Both the position numbers and the translations under genes were made by a program. Below are positions 45,249-53,722 of a stretch of DNA of 64,000 bases, one piece after another; position 1 is the first letter of the stretch; each line of letters starts with the position of its first letter. A model generated the notes under the pieces. It had not been told where the DNA came from and did no database searches. It was given only the letters and a program-made list of their open reading frames with translations. Origin of the DNA: CAVUMR01 sp963742715 (GTDB lineage: Bacteria > Actinomycetota > Actinomycetes > Mycobacteriales > Micromonosporaceae). The stretch spans positions 1,240,001 to 1,304,000 of the forward strand of contig CAVUMR010000002.1 in NCBI GenBank assembly GCA_963742715.1, written 5' to 3'.

Positions 45249-46466
45249 ATGTCACTTCTCGGGTGGGTCGACAGTTCCCGGGACGAACAGCGCCGAATGC
45301 GCGAGCTGCTGAACCTGTTCACTGAAACGGAGAGTCGTGACGAGCTTGGCATCGGGCAGGTCCGAGATGCCTTCAGCGATCTGCTGTTCCCTGGCACGTC
45401 CACGTTGCATACCCGAGCGAAATACCTTCTGTTCGTACCCTGGTGCTATCAGGATGCCGAGCGACGCGGCCTGCGCGGGCAGGCGTTGGTCAGCCGGGTC
45501 GACGCCAGCGAACGGCGCCTGCTCGTGGCGCTGCAGAAGGCAGGCGAGACTGACGGACTGATCGGCCGGCTGTCCGGCGCCGCGGTCAAGACGCTGCCGT
45601 CGGCCATCTACTGGTCGGCTCTGGGCGTGTACGGCATCCGCACCGCTCCCTCGGCGCTCACCGAGGCGGTGGCCGACTCCGACGGCATCGTCGAGGCGGA
45701 CGAGCTGGCCGAGCGCGGGCAGCGGGTCTGGTCGCCGACCCTGCCGCCGGCTCCGGCCGGATTCCCGGAGCGGGTCGACGGCGGGTTCACGATGACCGGG
45801 GCCGAGGCATCCTGGCTGCAGGAGCGGATGATCGCCGGCGCGTCCGGCTCGATGCTCGCGCACCTGCTCCGGCCCGGTTACGAACCGGACTCCACGAGTG
45901 ACACGGCGTGGGACGACTCGGCCTGCCAGCTGGCGCCGAACGACGTCGCCGACGACCTGCGCGACGCCGAGCTGTTCTCGCTGGCCATGCACGGTGCGGC
46001 GCTCCTCTACAACCTGCAGATCGCCGAGCTGTACTCCGCGCGGCGCCTGACCAGGGTTCCCGATCCGGTCGCGGCGTACCGCTTCGCGCTGGACGACTGG
46101 GTCGTCACCTGCCGCCGCACCCCCGCGCTGCGCACCTGGGATCGGCAGCGGATGTGGACCCGGGTGTGCGAGGCGAACCCGCGGATCGCGCGGAACCTGG
46201 TCATGCGCACCTTCGTCAACCGGTGGCTCGACGCGGTGGGGCGCGGCATGCACCACTCGCCGGCCGACAACCGGGGTCTGCGCAGCCTGGTCGCTTCGCG
46301 GGAGGAGTCCATCAAGCGCGCACAGTCCCGGCTGCACAACGAGAAGCTGCTGCGTACCTGGTCCGGCGCGTCCGGCAGCCGCCGGTTGACGTACCGGTGG
46401 AGCCAGGTCAAGCGACTGCTGCACGACGTACACGAGGGGTTGCGTGGCGCGGATGCTGCCGCCTGA
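45249..46466 (+). CDS. DUF6361 family protein
   Basis: A 405-residue protein beginning MSLLGWVDSSRDEQRRMRELLNLF, with LLFPGTSTLHTRAKYLLFVPWCYQ and the long helical C-terminus that mark DUF6361. The biochemical role is unknown. The N-terminal motif GWxDxS and the conserved TRAKYLLFVPW suggest a nucleic-acid processing or sensing fold. Members are frequently seen in mobile or defence neighbourhoods, which agrees with the IS element directly behind it and the GHKL-methyltransferase cassette beyond. The gene ends 34 bp before the left end of the IS. Confidence 0.72.
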   Translation: MSLLGWVDSSRDEQRRMRELLNLFTETESRDELGIGQVRDAFSDLLFPGTSTLHTRAKYLLFVPWCYQDAERRGLRGQALVSRVDASERRLLVALQKAGETDGLIGRLSGAAVKTLPSAIYWSALGVYGIRTAPSALTEAVADSDGIVEADELAERGQRVWSPTLPPAPAGFPERVDGGFTMTGAEASWLQERMIAGASGSMLAHLLRPGYEPDSTSDTAWDDSACQLAPNDVADDLRDAELFSLAMHGAALLYNLQIAELYSARRLTRVPDPVAAYRFALDDWVVTCRRTPALRTWDRQRMWTRVCEANPRIARNLVMRTFVNRWLDAVGRGMHHSPADNRGLRSLVASREESIKRAQSRLHNEKLLRTWSGASGSRRLTYRWSQVKRLLHDVHEGLRGADAAA

Positions 46467-46500
46467 TGCGCGCGTAGTACTGACCGACCGGTCATTGGAT

Positions 46501-46525
46501 GGGTCTGCTGCACCGGTAGGTGACA
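46501..46525. repeat. IS3-family terminal inverted repeat, left
   Basis: This 25-bp end matches the reverse complement of 47747-47771 with two mismatches (positions 16 and 18). It is flanked outside by GAT. Confidence 0.9.
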
Positions 46526-46533
46526 GTTCCTAG

Positions 46534-47397
46534 TCACGCAGCCTGGGTGGCTGGCGCGGTCATGATGGTCTCGTACTCGATGGGGGTCAACCGGCCGAGG
46601 CGGGCCTGGCGACGGCGGCGGTGGTAGGTCCGTTCGATCCAGGTGACGATCGCGATGCGTAGGTCTTCGCGGGTAGCCCAGGTTCTCCGGTCCAGCACGT
46701 TGTTCTGTAGCAGAGCGAAGAACGACTCCATGGCCGCGTTGTCCCCGGCCGCGCCGACGCGGCCCATGGACCCGACCATGAGGTGCCGGTTGAGAGCGTG
46801 CTGCAGCTTCCGGGACCGGAACTGCGAACCGCGGTCGGTGTGCAGGATGCAGCCGGCCACGTCTCCGCGGCGGGCGGCGGCGTTGTCCAACGCTGCCACC
46901 GCCAGCCGTGACTTCATTCGGGAGTCGATCGAGTAGCCCACGATGCGGCCGGAGAACACGTCCTTGACCGCGCACAGGTACAGCTTGCCCTCGCCGGTCG
47001 GGTGCTCGGTGATGTCGGCGAGCCACAGCTGGTTCGGCCGGTCGGCGGTGAAGTCACGTTCGACGAGGTCGTCGTGGACCGGCGGGCCGACCTTCCCGGC
47101 TTTGCCGCGCCGCTTGGGCTTGCCGAACGCCGACCACCAGCCGTTGTCCGAGCAGATCCGCCACGCGGTCCGGGCCGACATCGGCTCACCACAGCGGTGC
47201 ACTTCGTCGACGAGGAACCGGTATCCGAACTCCGGATCGTCACGGTGGGCGTCAAACAGCGCGTTCGCCCGGCACGCAGCCGTCAGGTCGGCTCCGGACA
47301 CCGGGGCGGCCAGCCACCGGTAGTACGGCTGGCGGGCGAGCTTGAGCACCCGGCACGCGACCGCCACGGGGACCCCGCCAGCGGCCAGCTCCCTCAC
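46534..47397 (-). CDS. IS3-family transposase, OrfB (DDE integrase)
   Basis: A 287-residue rve-domain transposase. The N-terminal HTH_21 region contains YYRWLAAPVSG and FGYRFLVDEVHR. The catalytic triad is D in LWLADITEHPTGEGKLYLC (first), D in ILHTDRGSQF and E in DNAAMESFFALLQNN, followed by the usual WIERTYHRRRRQARLGRLTPIEYE end. It should catalyse cut-and-copy transposition through the terminal repeats. GTG 47397 overlaps the stop of OrfA by 4 bp; an OrfAB fusion would need programmed frameshifting in that overlap. Confidence 0.93.
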   Translation of the reverse strand: MRELAAGGVPVAVACRVLKLARQPYYRWLAAPVSGADLTAACRANALFDAHRDDPEFGYRFLVDEVHRCGEPMSARTAWRICSDNGWWSAFGKPKRRGKAGKVGPPVHDDLVERDFTADRPNQLWLADITEHPTGEGKLYLCAVKDVFSGRIVGYSIDSRMKSRLAVAALDNAAARRGDVAGCILHTDRGSQFRSRKLQHALNRHLMVGSMGRVGAAGDNAAMESFFALLQNNVLDRRTWATREDLRIAIVTWIERTYHRRRRQARLGRLTPIEYETIMTAPATQAA

Positions 47398-47702
47398 GAG
47401 CGGGTAGAGCCTTTTCCCGGAAGGTGCGCCTGGGACAGGTAGGCCGCTGCCCGGCGCAGCACCTCGTTCTCCTGCTCCAGCAGCTTGATCCGCCGGCGGG
47501 CCTCACGCAGTTCAGCGGCCTCACCGCGAGACGTGCCCGGCGTGGCGCCGTCGTCGATGTCGGCCTGCCGCAGCCACTTGAACAACGTCATCGGATGCAC
47601 GCCGAAGTCCTTGGCGATCTGCTCGACCGTCACGCCGGCATCGCGGCCGCGGGCCACCCGGACAACATCGTCACGGAACTCACGAGGGTACGGCTTGGGC
47701 AC
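47394..47702 (-). CDS. IS3-family transposase, OrfA (HTH protein)
   Basis: GTG 47702 after GGAAGGA gives 102 residues starting MPKPYPREFRDDVVRVARGRD. The HTH (VTVEQIAKDFGVHPMTLFKWLRQADID) is followed by a leucine-zipper-like helix (AAELREARRRIKLLEQENEVLRRAAAYL) typical of HTH_Tnp_1 proteins. It binds the element ends and acts as DNA-binding part of the OrfAB transposase. Intact. Confidence 0.9.
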   Translation of the reverse strand: MPKPYPREFRDDVVRVARGRDAGVTVEQIAKDFGVHPMTLFKWLRQADIDDGATPGTSRGEAAELREARRRIKLLEQENEVLRRAAAYLSQAHLPGKGSTRS

Positions 47703-47746
47703 AGCAACATCCTTCCAGCCCGCCCCGCAAGGCAAGCCATCTCAGA

Positions 47747-47771
47747 TGTCACCCATCGGTGCAGCAGACCC
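47747..47771. repeat. IS3-family terminal inverted repeat, right
   Basis: This 25-bp end pairs with 46501-46525 and is followed by GAT, the second copy of the target duplication. It lies 45 bp upstream of the OrfA start, on its promoter side. Confidence 0.9.
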
Positions 47772-47816
47772 GATCCTCTATCCCCGACCGCCCAGCGGCG
47801 GCCGCCGCATCTGCGA

Positions 47817-47896
47817 TTGCAACCAACCTTGCAATGTTCTACATGGCGAGTTACATTCATTGCAAGTACTTGCGCCGAGCAAAGGTGTAGTTGCAA
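47817..47896 (+). promoter_or_regulatory. Four TTGCAA sites before the winged-helix gene
   Basis: The palindromic hexamer TTGCAA occurs at 47817-47822, 47829-47834, 47860-47865 and 47891-47896, the last touching the start codon. Four hits in 80 bp are far more than expected in high-GC DNA. A TTACAT (47851-47856) lies between the sites and could be a -10 box. Autoregulation by the winged-helix product is a reasonable guess. Confidence 0.45.
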
Positions 47897-48414
47897 TGAG
47901 CCCTCAAGTCGATCTAGATGCCGACGTCATGGACTACCTCAAGTCTCAGGCGGAACCGTTCGTCGATACGCCGAGCACGGTGCTGCGCCGTTTGCTCGGC
48001 ATCGCGACCGCGGAGACGCGAGCCCCCGACCCGCCGACGGCGCGGCAGAACACGGTGATCCGCAGCAAGAAGAGGGCCCCATCAAAAAATCCGACGAGCC
48101 GAACGCGGGCGCCTTCCGGCACCTTACTTCCTGAGGATCGCTACGAGCTGCCGCTCCTTCGAGCGCTAGCCGAGGCTGGGGGACAGGCACCGTACCGAGA
48201 CGTGGTCGATATGGTCGGCCGCGAGCTAAAAGATGCTCTGATGCCGGCGGATTTCGAAAATCTCACATCGGGTGCCATACGGTGGCAGTCCCGCCTTCAA
48301 TTTGTGCGGTTGCGTCTCATCGAACGCGGATATCTGGATCGAAACATGCCACGTGGGATTTGGGGCATTACCGAGTTGGGCCGGGCGGCCTTGGCTAGAG
48401 GGGGAGAATCGTGA
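47896..48414 (+). CDS. Winged-helix protein with Mrr-N-like C-terminus
   Basis: A 172-residue protein. Residues 1-45 (VDLDADVMDYLKSQAEPFVDTPSTVLRRLLGI) look like a ribbon-helix-helix-type or dimerising segment, 46-80 are basic and disordered, and 85-170 (LLPEDRYELPLLRALAEAGGQAPYRDVVDMVG...GIWGITELGRAAL) form a winged helix like the N-terminal domain of Mrr-type restriction proteins. No nuclease motif is present. It overlaps the GHKL ATPase gene by 4 bp, so the two are partners. It probably recognises DNA for the ATPase or regulates the cassette. Confidence 0.7.
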   Translation: MSPQVDLDADVMDYLKSQAEPFVDTPSTVLRRLLGIATAETRAPDPPTARQNTVIRSKKRAPSKNPTSRTRAPSGTLLPEDRYELPLLRALAEAGGQAPYRDVVDMVGRELKDALMPADFENLTSGAIRWQSRLQFVRLRLIERGYLDRNMPRGIWGITELGRAALARGGES

Positions 48415-50882
48415 GGTCTGGATCTGCCGCGACCGCGTCAAGTCAAGAGGCGCTCCTCTGTATGGCCCTCATGCGAGCTGACACCGAGGTTGAGGTTATC
48501 GAAATTTTGAAGAAGGCTGGCTATTGGGACGACTCAGATGCATGGCGACTGTTTAGCGACAACGACAACAGCTTTTCAGTGATTGGCAACCAGCAGTCCG
48601 AGGCCGTTGCGGCATTTGTAGAAAAGATCATCAACTCGGTGGACGCGCGCTTGGTAAACGCATGCTATTTGGCGGGTTGTGATCCGGAAGGGCCCGACGC
48701 TCCCCAGTCGATGCGAGAATCAGTGGCCAGGTTTTTCGAGGGTAAGCCCCATCCTAAGGATGCGGATGGGAGAATCTCGGATTGGATCGACGGCAAGGCG
48801 ACAAGCGAGGGCCGGTTGCTCACTGTAGCCGCTACAGGCAAGATGCCGAGACATGGACAGCCAAGCCTTACCGTTGCCGATCAAGGTGAGGGCCAGACCC
48901 CTGACGACTTCCCGAACACGTTCATGTCGATCCAACGGAACAACAAGCTGCGAATTCCATTCGTGCAAGGGAAATTCAATATGGGTGGCACCGGCGCCCT
49001 CCAGTTCAGCAAGCTGCAGCTCGTCATCTCGCGACGAAACCCCGCCCTGCTTCGTGGCGCCGCTTCTGCGAGAGACCGCCAATGGGGATTTACTGTGGTC
49101 CGGCGGGAATGGCCACCCGGTGGAAGCAAGAGTTCAGTGTTTCGGTACTTGGCCCCCGTTCGGGTAGCAGAAAGCACCCTCCGAGGTGTTCTGGCATTCG
49201 CGGCAGACGAGTGGCCCATCTTTCCTGAAGCAAATAGGGATATCCGAGACGCCTACCAAAGGCCGTCGCCTTACGGATCTTTGGTTAAGTTGTATGAATA
49301 CACTTGGCAGGGCACCAAGTCGAACATCGTCTTCTCTGGCGACGGTTTGCTGCGTCGGATCGATATTGGGTTGCCCGAACTCGCGCTTCCGGTGCGGCTC
49401 TTCGAATGTCGCAAGGAGTACCCAGGACATGGCGGCAGCTTCGCGACCAATGCCTTGGGTCTTGTTGCTCGACTCGATCGTGACCGCGAGGGCAATATTG
49501 AGGATGAACCCATCGGAGGCGTGATTGCGCTGGATGATGGCAAGCAAATTCGTCTACGGGTCTATGTCTTCCAGGACGCAGACAAGGCGAAGCAATATCG
49601 GAACCCTCGCCATGGCGTAGTATTCGGCGTAAACGGTCAAATGCATGCGTCCTATCGTACTGACTTCTTTTCCCGCAACAGCGTCAATCTGAGTTATCTG
49701 AAGGACTCGCTTCTCGTCTTCGCCGATTGCAGCGCAATTGATGGGCGGACGAGGGAGGATCTATTCATGAACAGCAGGGACCGCCTTCGCGATACGGGTC
49801 TCTCGCGCCAGCTGGAGAAGAAGCTCGAGAGTTTCCTGCGTAACGAGCCGACGTTACGGGTATTGCAGAACCGGCGTCGGCAACGAGCGATCCAAGACAA
49901 ACTAAAGGATGACAAGCCGCTTAGTGACGTACTCCAAGGACTGATGAAGAAGAATCCAATCCTTAGCAAGATGTTTCTGCAAGGCTTGAATCTGTCGGCA
50001 CCATTCCCGCCGACTGGGGGCAAGGGCGGTGGAAAGAAGGGGACCGCCGATGTCTTCCTTGGAAAGCGGTATCCGACGTACTTCAGGTTCAAGGACCGCA
50101 AGGAAGGTGAGGCGCTCGTACGTGAAGCACGACTAAATACGCGTGCCCGTGTCTCCTTCGAGACCGACGCGGAAGATGCGTATTTTGTGCGTGACGTCGA
50201 TCCTGGCGCGTGGAACGTTCGGTGCAAAGTTGGTGACGAGTACATCGACGCAGCCGGGTGGATTACCACTGGTCCCAAGTCAGGAATCGCGCAGCTGTGG
50301 TTCGACTCCTTGCCGGACGGCACGAGGGTCGGCGATCACGTCGAATATCTGGTCGAGGTGACGGACCCGAGTCGGATCGATTCTTTTCAGCTTGAGCTGC
50401 GGCTTGATGTTGTCCCGTCTATCGACAGCTCATCTGGAACTAGGGGATCATCTCATACCGCAAACGCTGGCCGAGGTGAATTGGGGGGTGCCGGATCGAC
50501 ATTAAGTCTCCCAAACATTAAGCTCGTCCGACGTCACGACTGGCAAGAGCATGATTTTGGCGAAACGAGCGCACTGAAGGTGATCCATGCTGGTACGGCG
50601 AAGGATACTTCTGCTCCGGTGTATGACTTCTTTGTCAACATCGACAATAAGTATCTGTTGCATAGTCAGAAGGAGCGGACGGCAAGCGCAGCTCTACTTG
50701 AAAAGCAGTTCGTATACGGCTTTGTTCTAATTGGTCTCGCATTTCTACAGGACCACCATCACGGTGGCAAGCGAGCTGCGCCTGACTCCGAAGGCATCGA
50801 TGCCTACGTGGAGCGCGCAACTCGTGCACTCGGCCCGATATTGGTGCCGATGATTCAAGCAATTGGAAGTCTGGAAGACTAA
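48411..50882 (+). CDS. Large GHKL ATPase (MORC/MutL-like), candidate defence protein
   Basis: An 823-residue protein (GTG 48411; ATG 48462 or 48471 possible). The GHKL fold shows the N-box FVEKIINSVDARL (E71, N75), the G1 box VADQGEGQTPDDF (157-169) and the G2 box GKFNMGGTGALQF (187-199). The middle has the transducer-like region ending in HGVVFGVNGQMHASY, then a basic helical stretch, and a C-terminal third with beta-rich and helical parts and no recognised nuclease. Prokaryotic MORC-like GHKL ATPases occur in restriction-modification-like loci, and here a DNA methyltransferase lies tail to tail. Base composition is lower in GC than the core genome. Confidence 0.75.
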   Translation: MRSGSAATASSQEALLCMALMRADTEVEVIEILKKAGYWDDSDAWRLFSDNDNSFSVIGNQQSEAVAAFVEKIINSVDARLVNACYLAGCDPEGPDAPQSMRESVARFFEGKPHPKDADGRISDWIDGKATSEGRLLTVAATGKMPRHGQPSLTVADQGEGQTPDDFPNTFMSIQRNNKLRIPFVQGKFNMGGTGALQFSKLQLVISRRNPALLRGAASARDRQWGFTVVRREWPPGGSKSSVFRYLAPVRVAESTLRGVLAFAADEWPIFPEANRDIRDAYQRPSPYGSLVKLYEYTWQGTKSNIVFSGDGLLRRIDIGLPELALPVRLFECRKEYPGHGGSFATNALGLVARLDRDREGNIEDEPIGGVIALDDGKQIRLRVYVFQDADKAKQYRNPRHGVVFGVNGQMHASYRTDFFSRNSVNLSYLKDSLLVFADCSAIDGRTREDLFMNSRDRLRDTGLSRQLEKKLESFLRNEPTLRVLQNRRRQRAIQDKLKDDKPLSDVLQGLMKKNPILSKMFLQGLNLSAPFPPTGGKGGGKKGTADVFLGKRYPTYFRFKDRKEGEALVREARLNTRARVSFETDAEDAYFVRDVDPGAWNVRCKVGDEYIDAAGWITTGPKSGIAQLWFDSLPDGTRVGDHVEYLVEVTDPSRIDSFQLELRLDVVPSIDSSSGTRGSSHTANAGRGELGGAGSTLSLPNIKLVRRHDWQEHDFGETSALKVIHAGTAKDTSAPVYDFFVNIDNKYLLHSQKERTASAALLEKQFVYGFVLIGLAFLQDHHHGGKRAAPDSEGIDAYVERATRALGPILVPMIQAIGSLED

Positions 50883-50901
50883 CCAGGAAGGCGCGCCAAC
50901 T

Positions 50902-52131
50902 TTAGCGAGCCAATTTGTGAACCAGTATTACCTCGCGGGCGGTGTGCTGAACGACATCCGATCTATCCCCGGCGCGCGCCCACCAGCGTCGACCCGGGAC
51001 ATCTCGCCATAGGCGACCATCATCGGCTGTAGAGAGAGCTTCAAAACGGAATTCAGTAAGTCCTGCTCTCTTCATTACATCAAGGTAGCGGTGAATTTGG
51101 TCGTTTACGTCATTGAACCCAACAACCTGCACAAGCCAGGTCTCTGGACTGCACATCCTTGCTATGTCGACGAAAGCGCTTTCCAACTTACGAAAATACG
51201 ACTGCTGGGTGCGGTCACTTCGAGCAGCCATTGTATAATGAGCCAATCCATGTCCGTCGCTCTGGCCGGCGATATAGTACGGCAGAGGCGTCTCCAGGCG
51301 TCCTCGTAGTTTCCAGCGGTGATAATTGACATAAACTCCTGGGTAGGGTGGAGATGTCAGAACCAGCTGCGGTCTCGGGTAGCGGCGTATAGCCGGATGC
51401 TCCGATAAGCCAGGAAGTCCTTGATGTAGGACTAGAGCCCTTGGCAGGCGAGCTTGCATATGTTGGTCTGCTGTCCTGTATCGTGCCGTGGCTTCGCGCG
51501 CTGCAGCAACCATTGAATGGGTGTTATCTTTCAAAGCCGTCTTTAGTTGATCAGCGGTTGGGATCTCGCTTCGCATGTCGAGCGCCCATTGGGCGGTACG
51601 AAGCAGTACGCATCGCGCAAAATCCCGGACCCGCGGGGATTTGAGCGCGCCGAGCAACCCGATCGCGTGCAATATGACTTGACGCTGCGATGCCAACGCG
51701 GGCCCATCGATGTTCCGAAAGTAGGGGAGTGCTTGATCATCGGCGGGCCAGTCAATCCCAACCGCATGGTCGTTCGATGCTACAGTCGACCAGCCAATTA
51801 CATCGGCTAGTTCGCGACGGCTGTACAGGCGGGTCTTTACCCTGCTCACAAACACTGACAGCGAGTTGATGTCGCTGCCTATTGCTAGCCGGCTCATGGA
51901 ACGTGCTTCCACGAGCGTGGTCCCGCCTCCCACGAAGTAGTCGGTCACTAAGCCACCCGGGCTGCTAAACGCTTGGATTATGGAGGCAGCGAGCTCCGGA
52001 GAAAAGCGCGCAGGGTACCTGTAAAACTCATGAGGCGAAGCGGTTCGTCGGATCCCGATCGACACGGGCGTGCGGCTAAGCGCAGCGTTCCGGATACAGG
52101 TTAGCGCGATATCGTCAATCGATGGGCTCAT
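50902..52131 (-). CDS. DNA methyltransferase (N4-cytosine/N6-adenine type)
   Basis: A 409-residue protein. SAM motif I is VTDYFVGGGTT (62-72; Tyr replaces the usual Pro of DPFxGxGTT), followed by LAIGSDINS, and the catalytic motif IV is VLTSPPYPG (257-265). The order I before IV and the SPPY motif mark an amino-methyltransferase acting on DNA. The N-terminal HEFYRYPARFSPELA segment is common in this group. It converges with the GHKL gene at a 19-bp gap and is coupled to a small HTH gene. It probably marks self DNA for the cassette. Target sequence unknown. Confidence 0.82.
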   Translation of the reverse strand: MSPSIDDIALTCIRNAALSRTPVSIGIRRTASPHEFYRYPARFSPELAASIIQAFSSPGGLVTDYFVGGGTTLVEARSMSRLAIGSDINSLSVFVSRVKTRLYSRRELADVIGWSTVASNDHAVGIDWPADDQALPYFRNIDGPALASQRQVILHAIGLLGALKSPRVRDFARCVLLRTAQWALDMRSEIPTADQLKTALKDNTHSMVAAAREATARYRTADQHMQARLPRALVLHQGLPGLSEHPAIRRYPRPQLVLTSPPYPGVYVNYHRWKLRGRLETPLPYYIAGQSDGHGLAHYTMAARSDRTQQSYFRKLESAFVDIARMCSPETWLVQVVGFNDVNDQIHRYLDVMKRAGLTEFRFEALSTADDGRLWRDVPGRRWWARAGDRSDVVQHTAREVILVHKLAR

Positions 52132-52304
52132 GAGCGCGCTTGGAGGAAAGAAGCCAGATCAGAACGGCGGAAGCGCCAAGATCGGCCCACCTTCTGGCCG
52201 GGCACCTCACCTGCTCGCACTAGGCGATACAGCGTCTTGACATTGACCCTAAGGTAGTCGGCCGCCTCCTGGGCCGTGAGGACATCGACAGAGTCTGCGG
52301 CCAT
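52128..52304 (-). CDS. Excisionase-like MerR/HTH_17 DNA-binding protein
   Basis: ATG 52304 after GGGGAGA gives 58 residues: VLTAQEAADYLRVNVKTLYRLVRAGEVPGQKVGRSWRFRRSDLASFLQ. This is the complete HTH_17 domain of AlpA/Xis type proteins. It overlaps the methyltransferase start by 4 bp, which points to regulation of the modification gene, similar to controller proteins of restriction-modification systems. Excisionase function is less likely without an integrase nearby. Confidence 0.82.
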   Translation of the reverse strand: MAADSVDVLTAQEAADYLRVNVKTLYRLVRAGEVPGQKVGRSWRFRRSDLASFLQARS

Positions 52305-52891
52305 CGCGATCTCCCCTGGGTCGTGATGCCTAGCACGCACAGTGAGCGTAGCAGCGACAGATGTCCGTCACTAGGACTCTAAGTCCGCTGGTGACTTTTC
52401 GCGTCGCTTGGTGTCTGTCGGTCACCTGCAAGTTCCGTTAACGTCCCGGCTTGTCCGGTCATGTTCCGTAGGCTCTTGGTCGCCCGCACCGGGCGCGTCG
52501 GCGGCCTCCGTGCCCTCAGACCGGTCGGCGCTGAGCCGTCATTGGGGGACTGGCTACATCCAAAGCGCGATGAACGAACGCCGGCCAGCCTGCGCTCAGA
52601 AGCGGCACGCTAGGGCGCCTGGCTATCTCACGGCCACCAGTCAGCGTCGGCTGGGCAAGGGCTCCGTTCTCGGCGAAGAGTCGTTCCTGGTAGTCACTGG
52701 AGAGATCTTGTCGCGCAAAGGGATGTAGGTGACGCGCATCTGGACTCGAGAAGCTCGGTTGCGGGGAGCTCGTCCAGAGCTGCTCTTCTCCGCGGGGGCG
52801 TCGTATAACGGCCTCAGCGGTCGCCCGGTTGGTCGGTTCAGTCGTCGCTCAGCTGCGTCTCACTGAGGTGTGCGGGGCGGGGCTTGTCGGT
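52305..52891. other. 587-bp region without a convincing gene
   Basis: This is the upstream side of the HTH-methyltransferase unit and the downstream side of the small-gene operon 53332-52892. It should hold the promoter of the former. Reading frames here have no ribosome sites, family character or consistent codon use. The composition returns to high GC along it, so the right border of the acquired cassette may lie inside. No tRNA or att-like direct repeat was found. Confidence 0.5.
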
Positions 52892-53332
52892 TCACCCGTT
52901 CTCCCAGCCCACTGCGAGTCGGCGCGCCTCTTCCACGAACGCATCAAGGGCCGCGCTGTCGAACCGCTGTTCCGCGACCAGCGCGGCCACAAGGACGGTC
53001 TCCGTTCCAGCGACGGTCCTGTCGTCGAGGTCGTCAACGTTTCCTTCGCCGAGCGCCGATAGCACAAGCCGCTCAGCGGCGCGGGGGTCGATTGCCGTAC
53101 CTGACTCGTCGAACCGCGCTCGCGCATCCGCGACGAGCTGGATCACCTCGGCGGAGGTGTGGCCCGAACCGAAGCGCCGGTCGACCGCCTCGAAGAACGC
53201 GGCGGCCAGCAGGGTGCTGTACGACGCCCACCCGTTGTTGCGGTCCAGCTGCTCGGTGAGTCTTGCGTGCTCGTCGAACTCGCCGGCGAGCATCGCCCGC
53301 AGCGCCGCGACCTGTTCAGTGCCTATCGCCAC
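52892..53332 (-). CDS. Hypothetical protein, acidic helical
   Basis: A 146-residue acidic protein with no family I recognise. It is predicted all-helical (VAALRAMLAGEFDEHARLTEQLDRNNGWASYSTLLAAAFFEAVDRRFG). The conserved look of the middle part and GTG 53332 after a GGAAAGGA-like site support a real gene. It overlaps the upstream membrane protein gene by 17 bp, and both follow a DUF6244-like gene, forming a three-gene minus-strand group. Confidence 0.6.
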   Translation of the reverse strand: MAIGTEQVAALRAMLAGEFDEHARLTEQLDRNNGWASYSTLLAAAFFEAVDRRFGSGHTSAEVIQLVADARARFDESGTAIDPRAAERLVLSALGEGNVDDLDDRTVAGTETVLVAALVAEQRFDSAALDAFVEEARRLAVGWENG

Positions 53333-53663
53333 TCTCGGAGTCCTTTCCTTTGTGCCATCGTTTCACGGTCAGCCGGGTCAGTTCGGCCACTACCGCCGCA
53401 CCTGCGACGAGTCCCGTCACCAGATCCGGCGTAGCTGTGGACTGTGGCTCCGGCGCGTACTTCGGAGTGCTTGTGACCGCCAGCCCCGGTGGCCGGTGCA
53501 TCCCCTGCTGGACCAGGGTTGTTCCGTCTTTGATCGCATCGGCGACGTCACTACTTTGCCGTACGGCCGTGCGCCGGAACCGCTCAGCGCGTGACGCCTT
53601 TGCGTCCTGGTCGTCATGCTCAGCGAACGTTCGCGCACCGGCGCGCTCGTGGACGCCAGGCAC
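53316..53663 (-). CDS. Small protein with one membrane segment
   Basis: A 115-residue protein, mostly polar, with one hydrophobic stretch near residues 80-98 (DLVTGLVAGAAVVAELTRL) and a basic end KRWHKGKDSESGDRH. The start is uncertain; GTG 53663 is used. No family is recognised. It sits between the DUF6244-like gene and the acidic helical gene. Confidence 0.45.
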   Translation of the reverse strand: MPGVHERAGARTFAEHDDQDAKASRAERFRRTAVRQSSDVADAIKDGTTLVQQGMHRPPGLAVTSTPKYAPEPQSTATPDLVTGLVAGAAVVAELTRLTVKRWHKGKDSESGDRH

Positions 53664-53722
53664 TTGCTCGCCCAGGTAGGCAACAGGGCGCGGGGGCGAC
53701 GAACCGTGGTGGTCGCCCCCGC

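Larger units (their letters stand above)
46501..47771 (-). mobile_element. Complete IS3-family insertion sequence
   Basis: The element is 1271 bp. Its 25-bp terminal inverted repeats (46501-46525 and 47747-47771, beginning GGGTCTGCTGCACCG) match at 23 of 25 positions. The 3-bp sequence GAT borders both ends (46498-46500 and 47772-47774), as expected for the IS3 target duplication. It carries the usual two overlapping genes, both intact, so it may still be active. It separates DUF6361 from the GHKL cassette. Confidence 0.93.

Noticed and set aside
52128..52304. Excisionase of an integrated prophage
   Set aside because: No integrase, att-like repeat or phage gene is near, and the 4-bp overlap with the methyltransferase fits a controller better.
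52408..52728. 106-codon open frame after the HTH gene
   Set aside because: There is no ribosome site, domain or coding bias, and the residue composition looks random.
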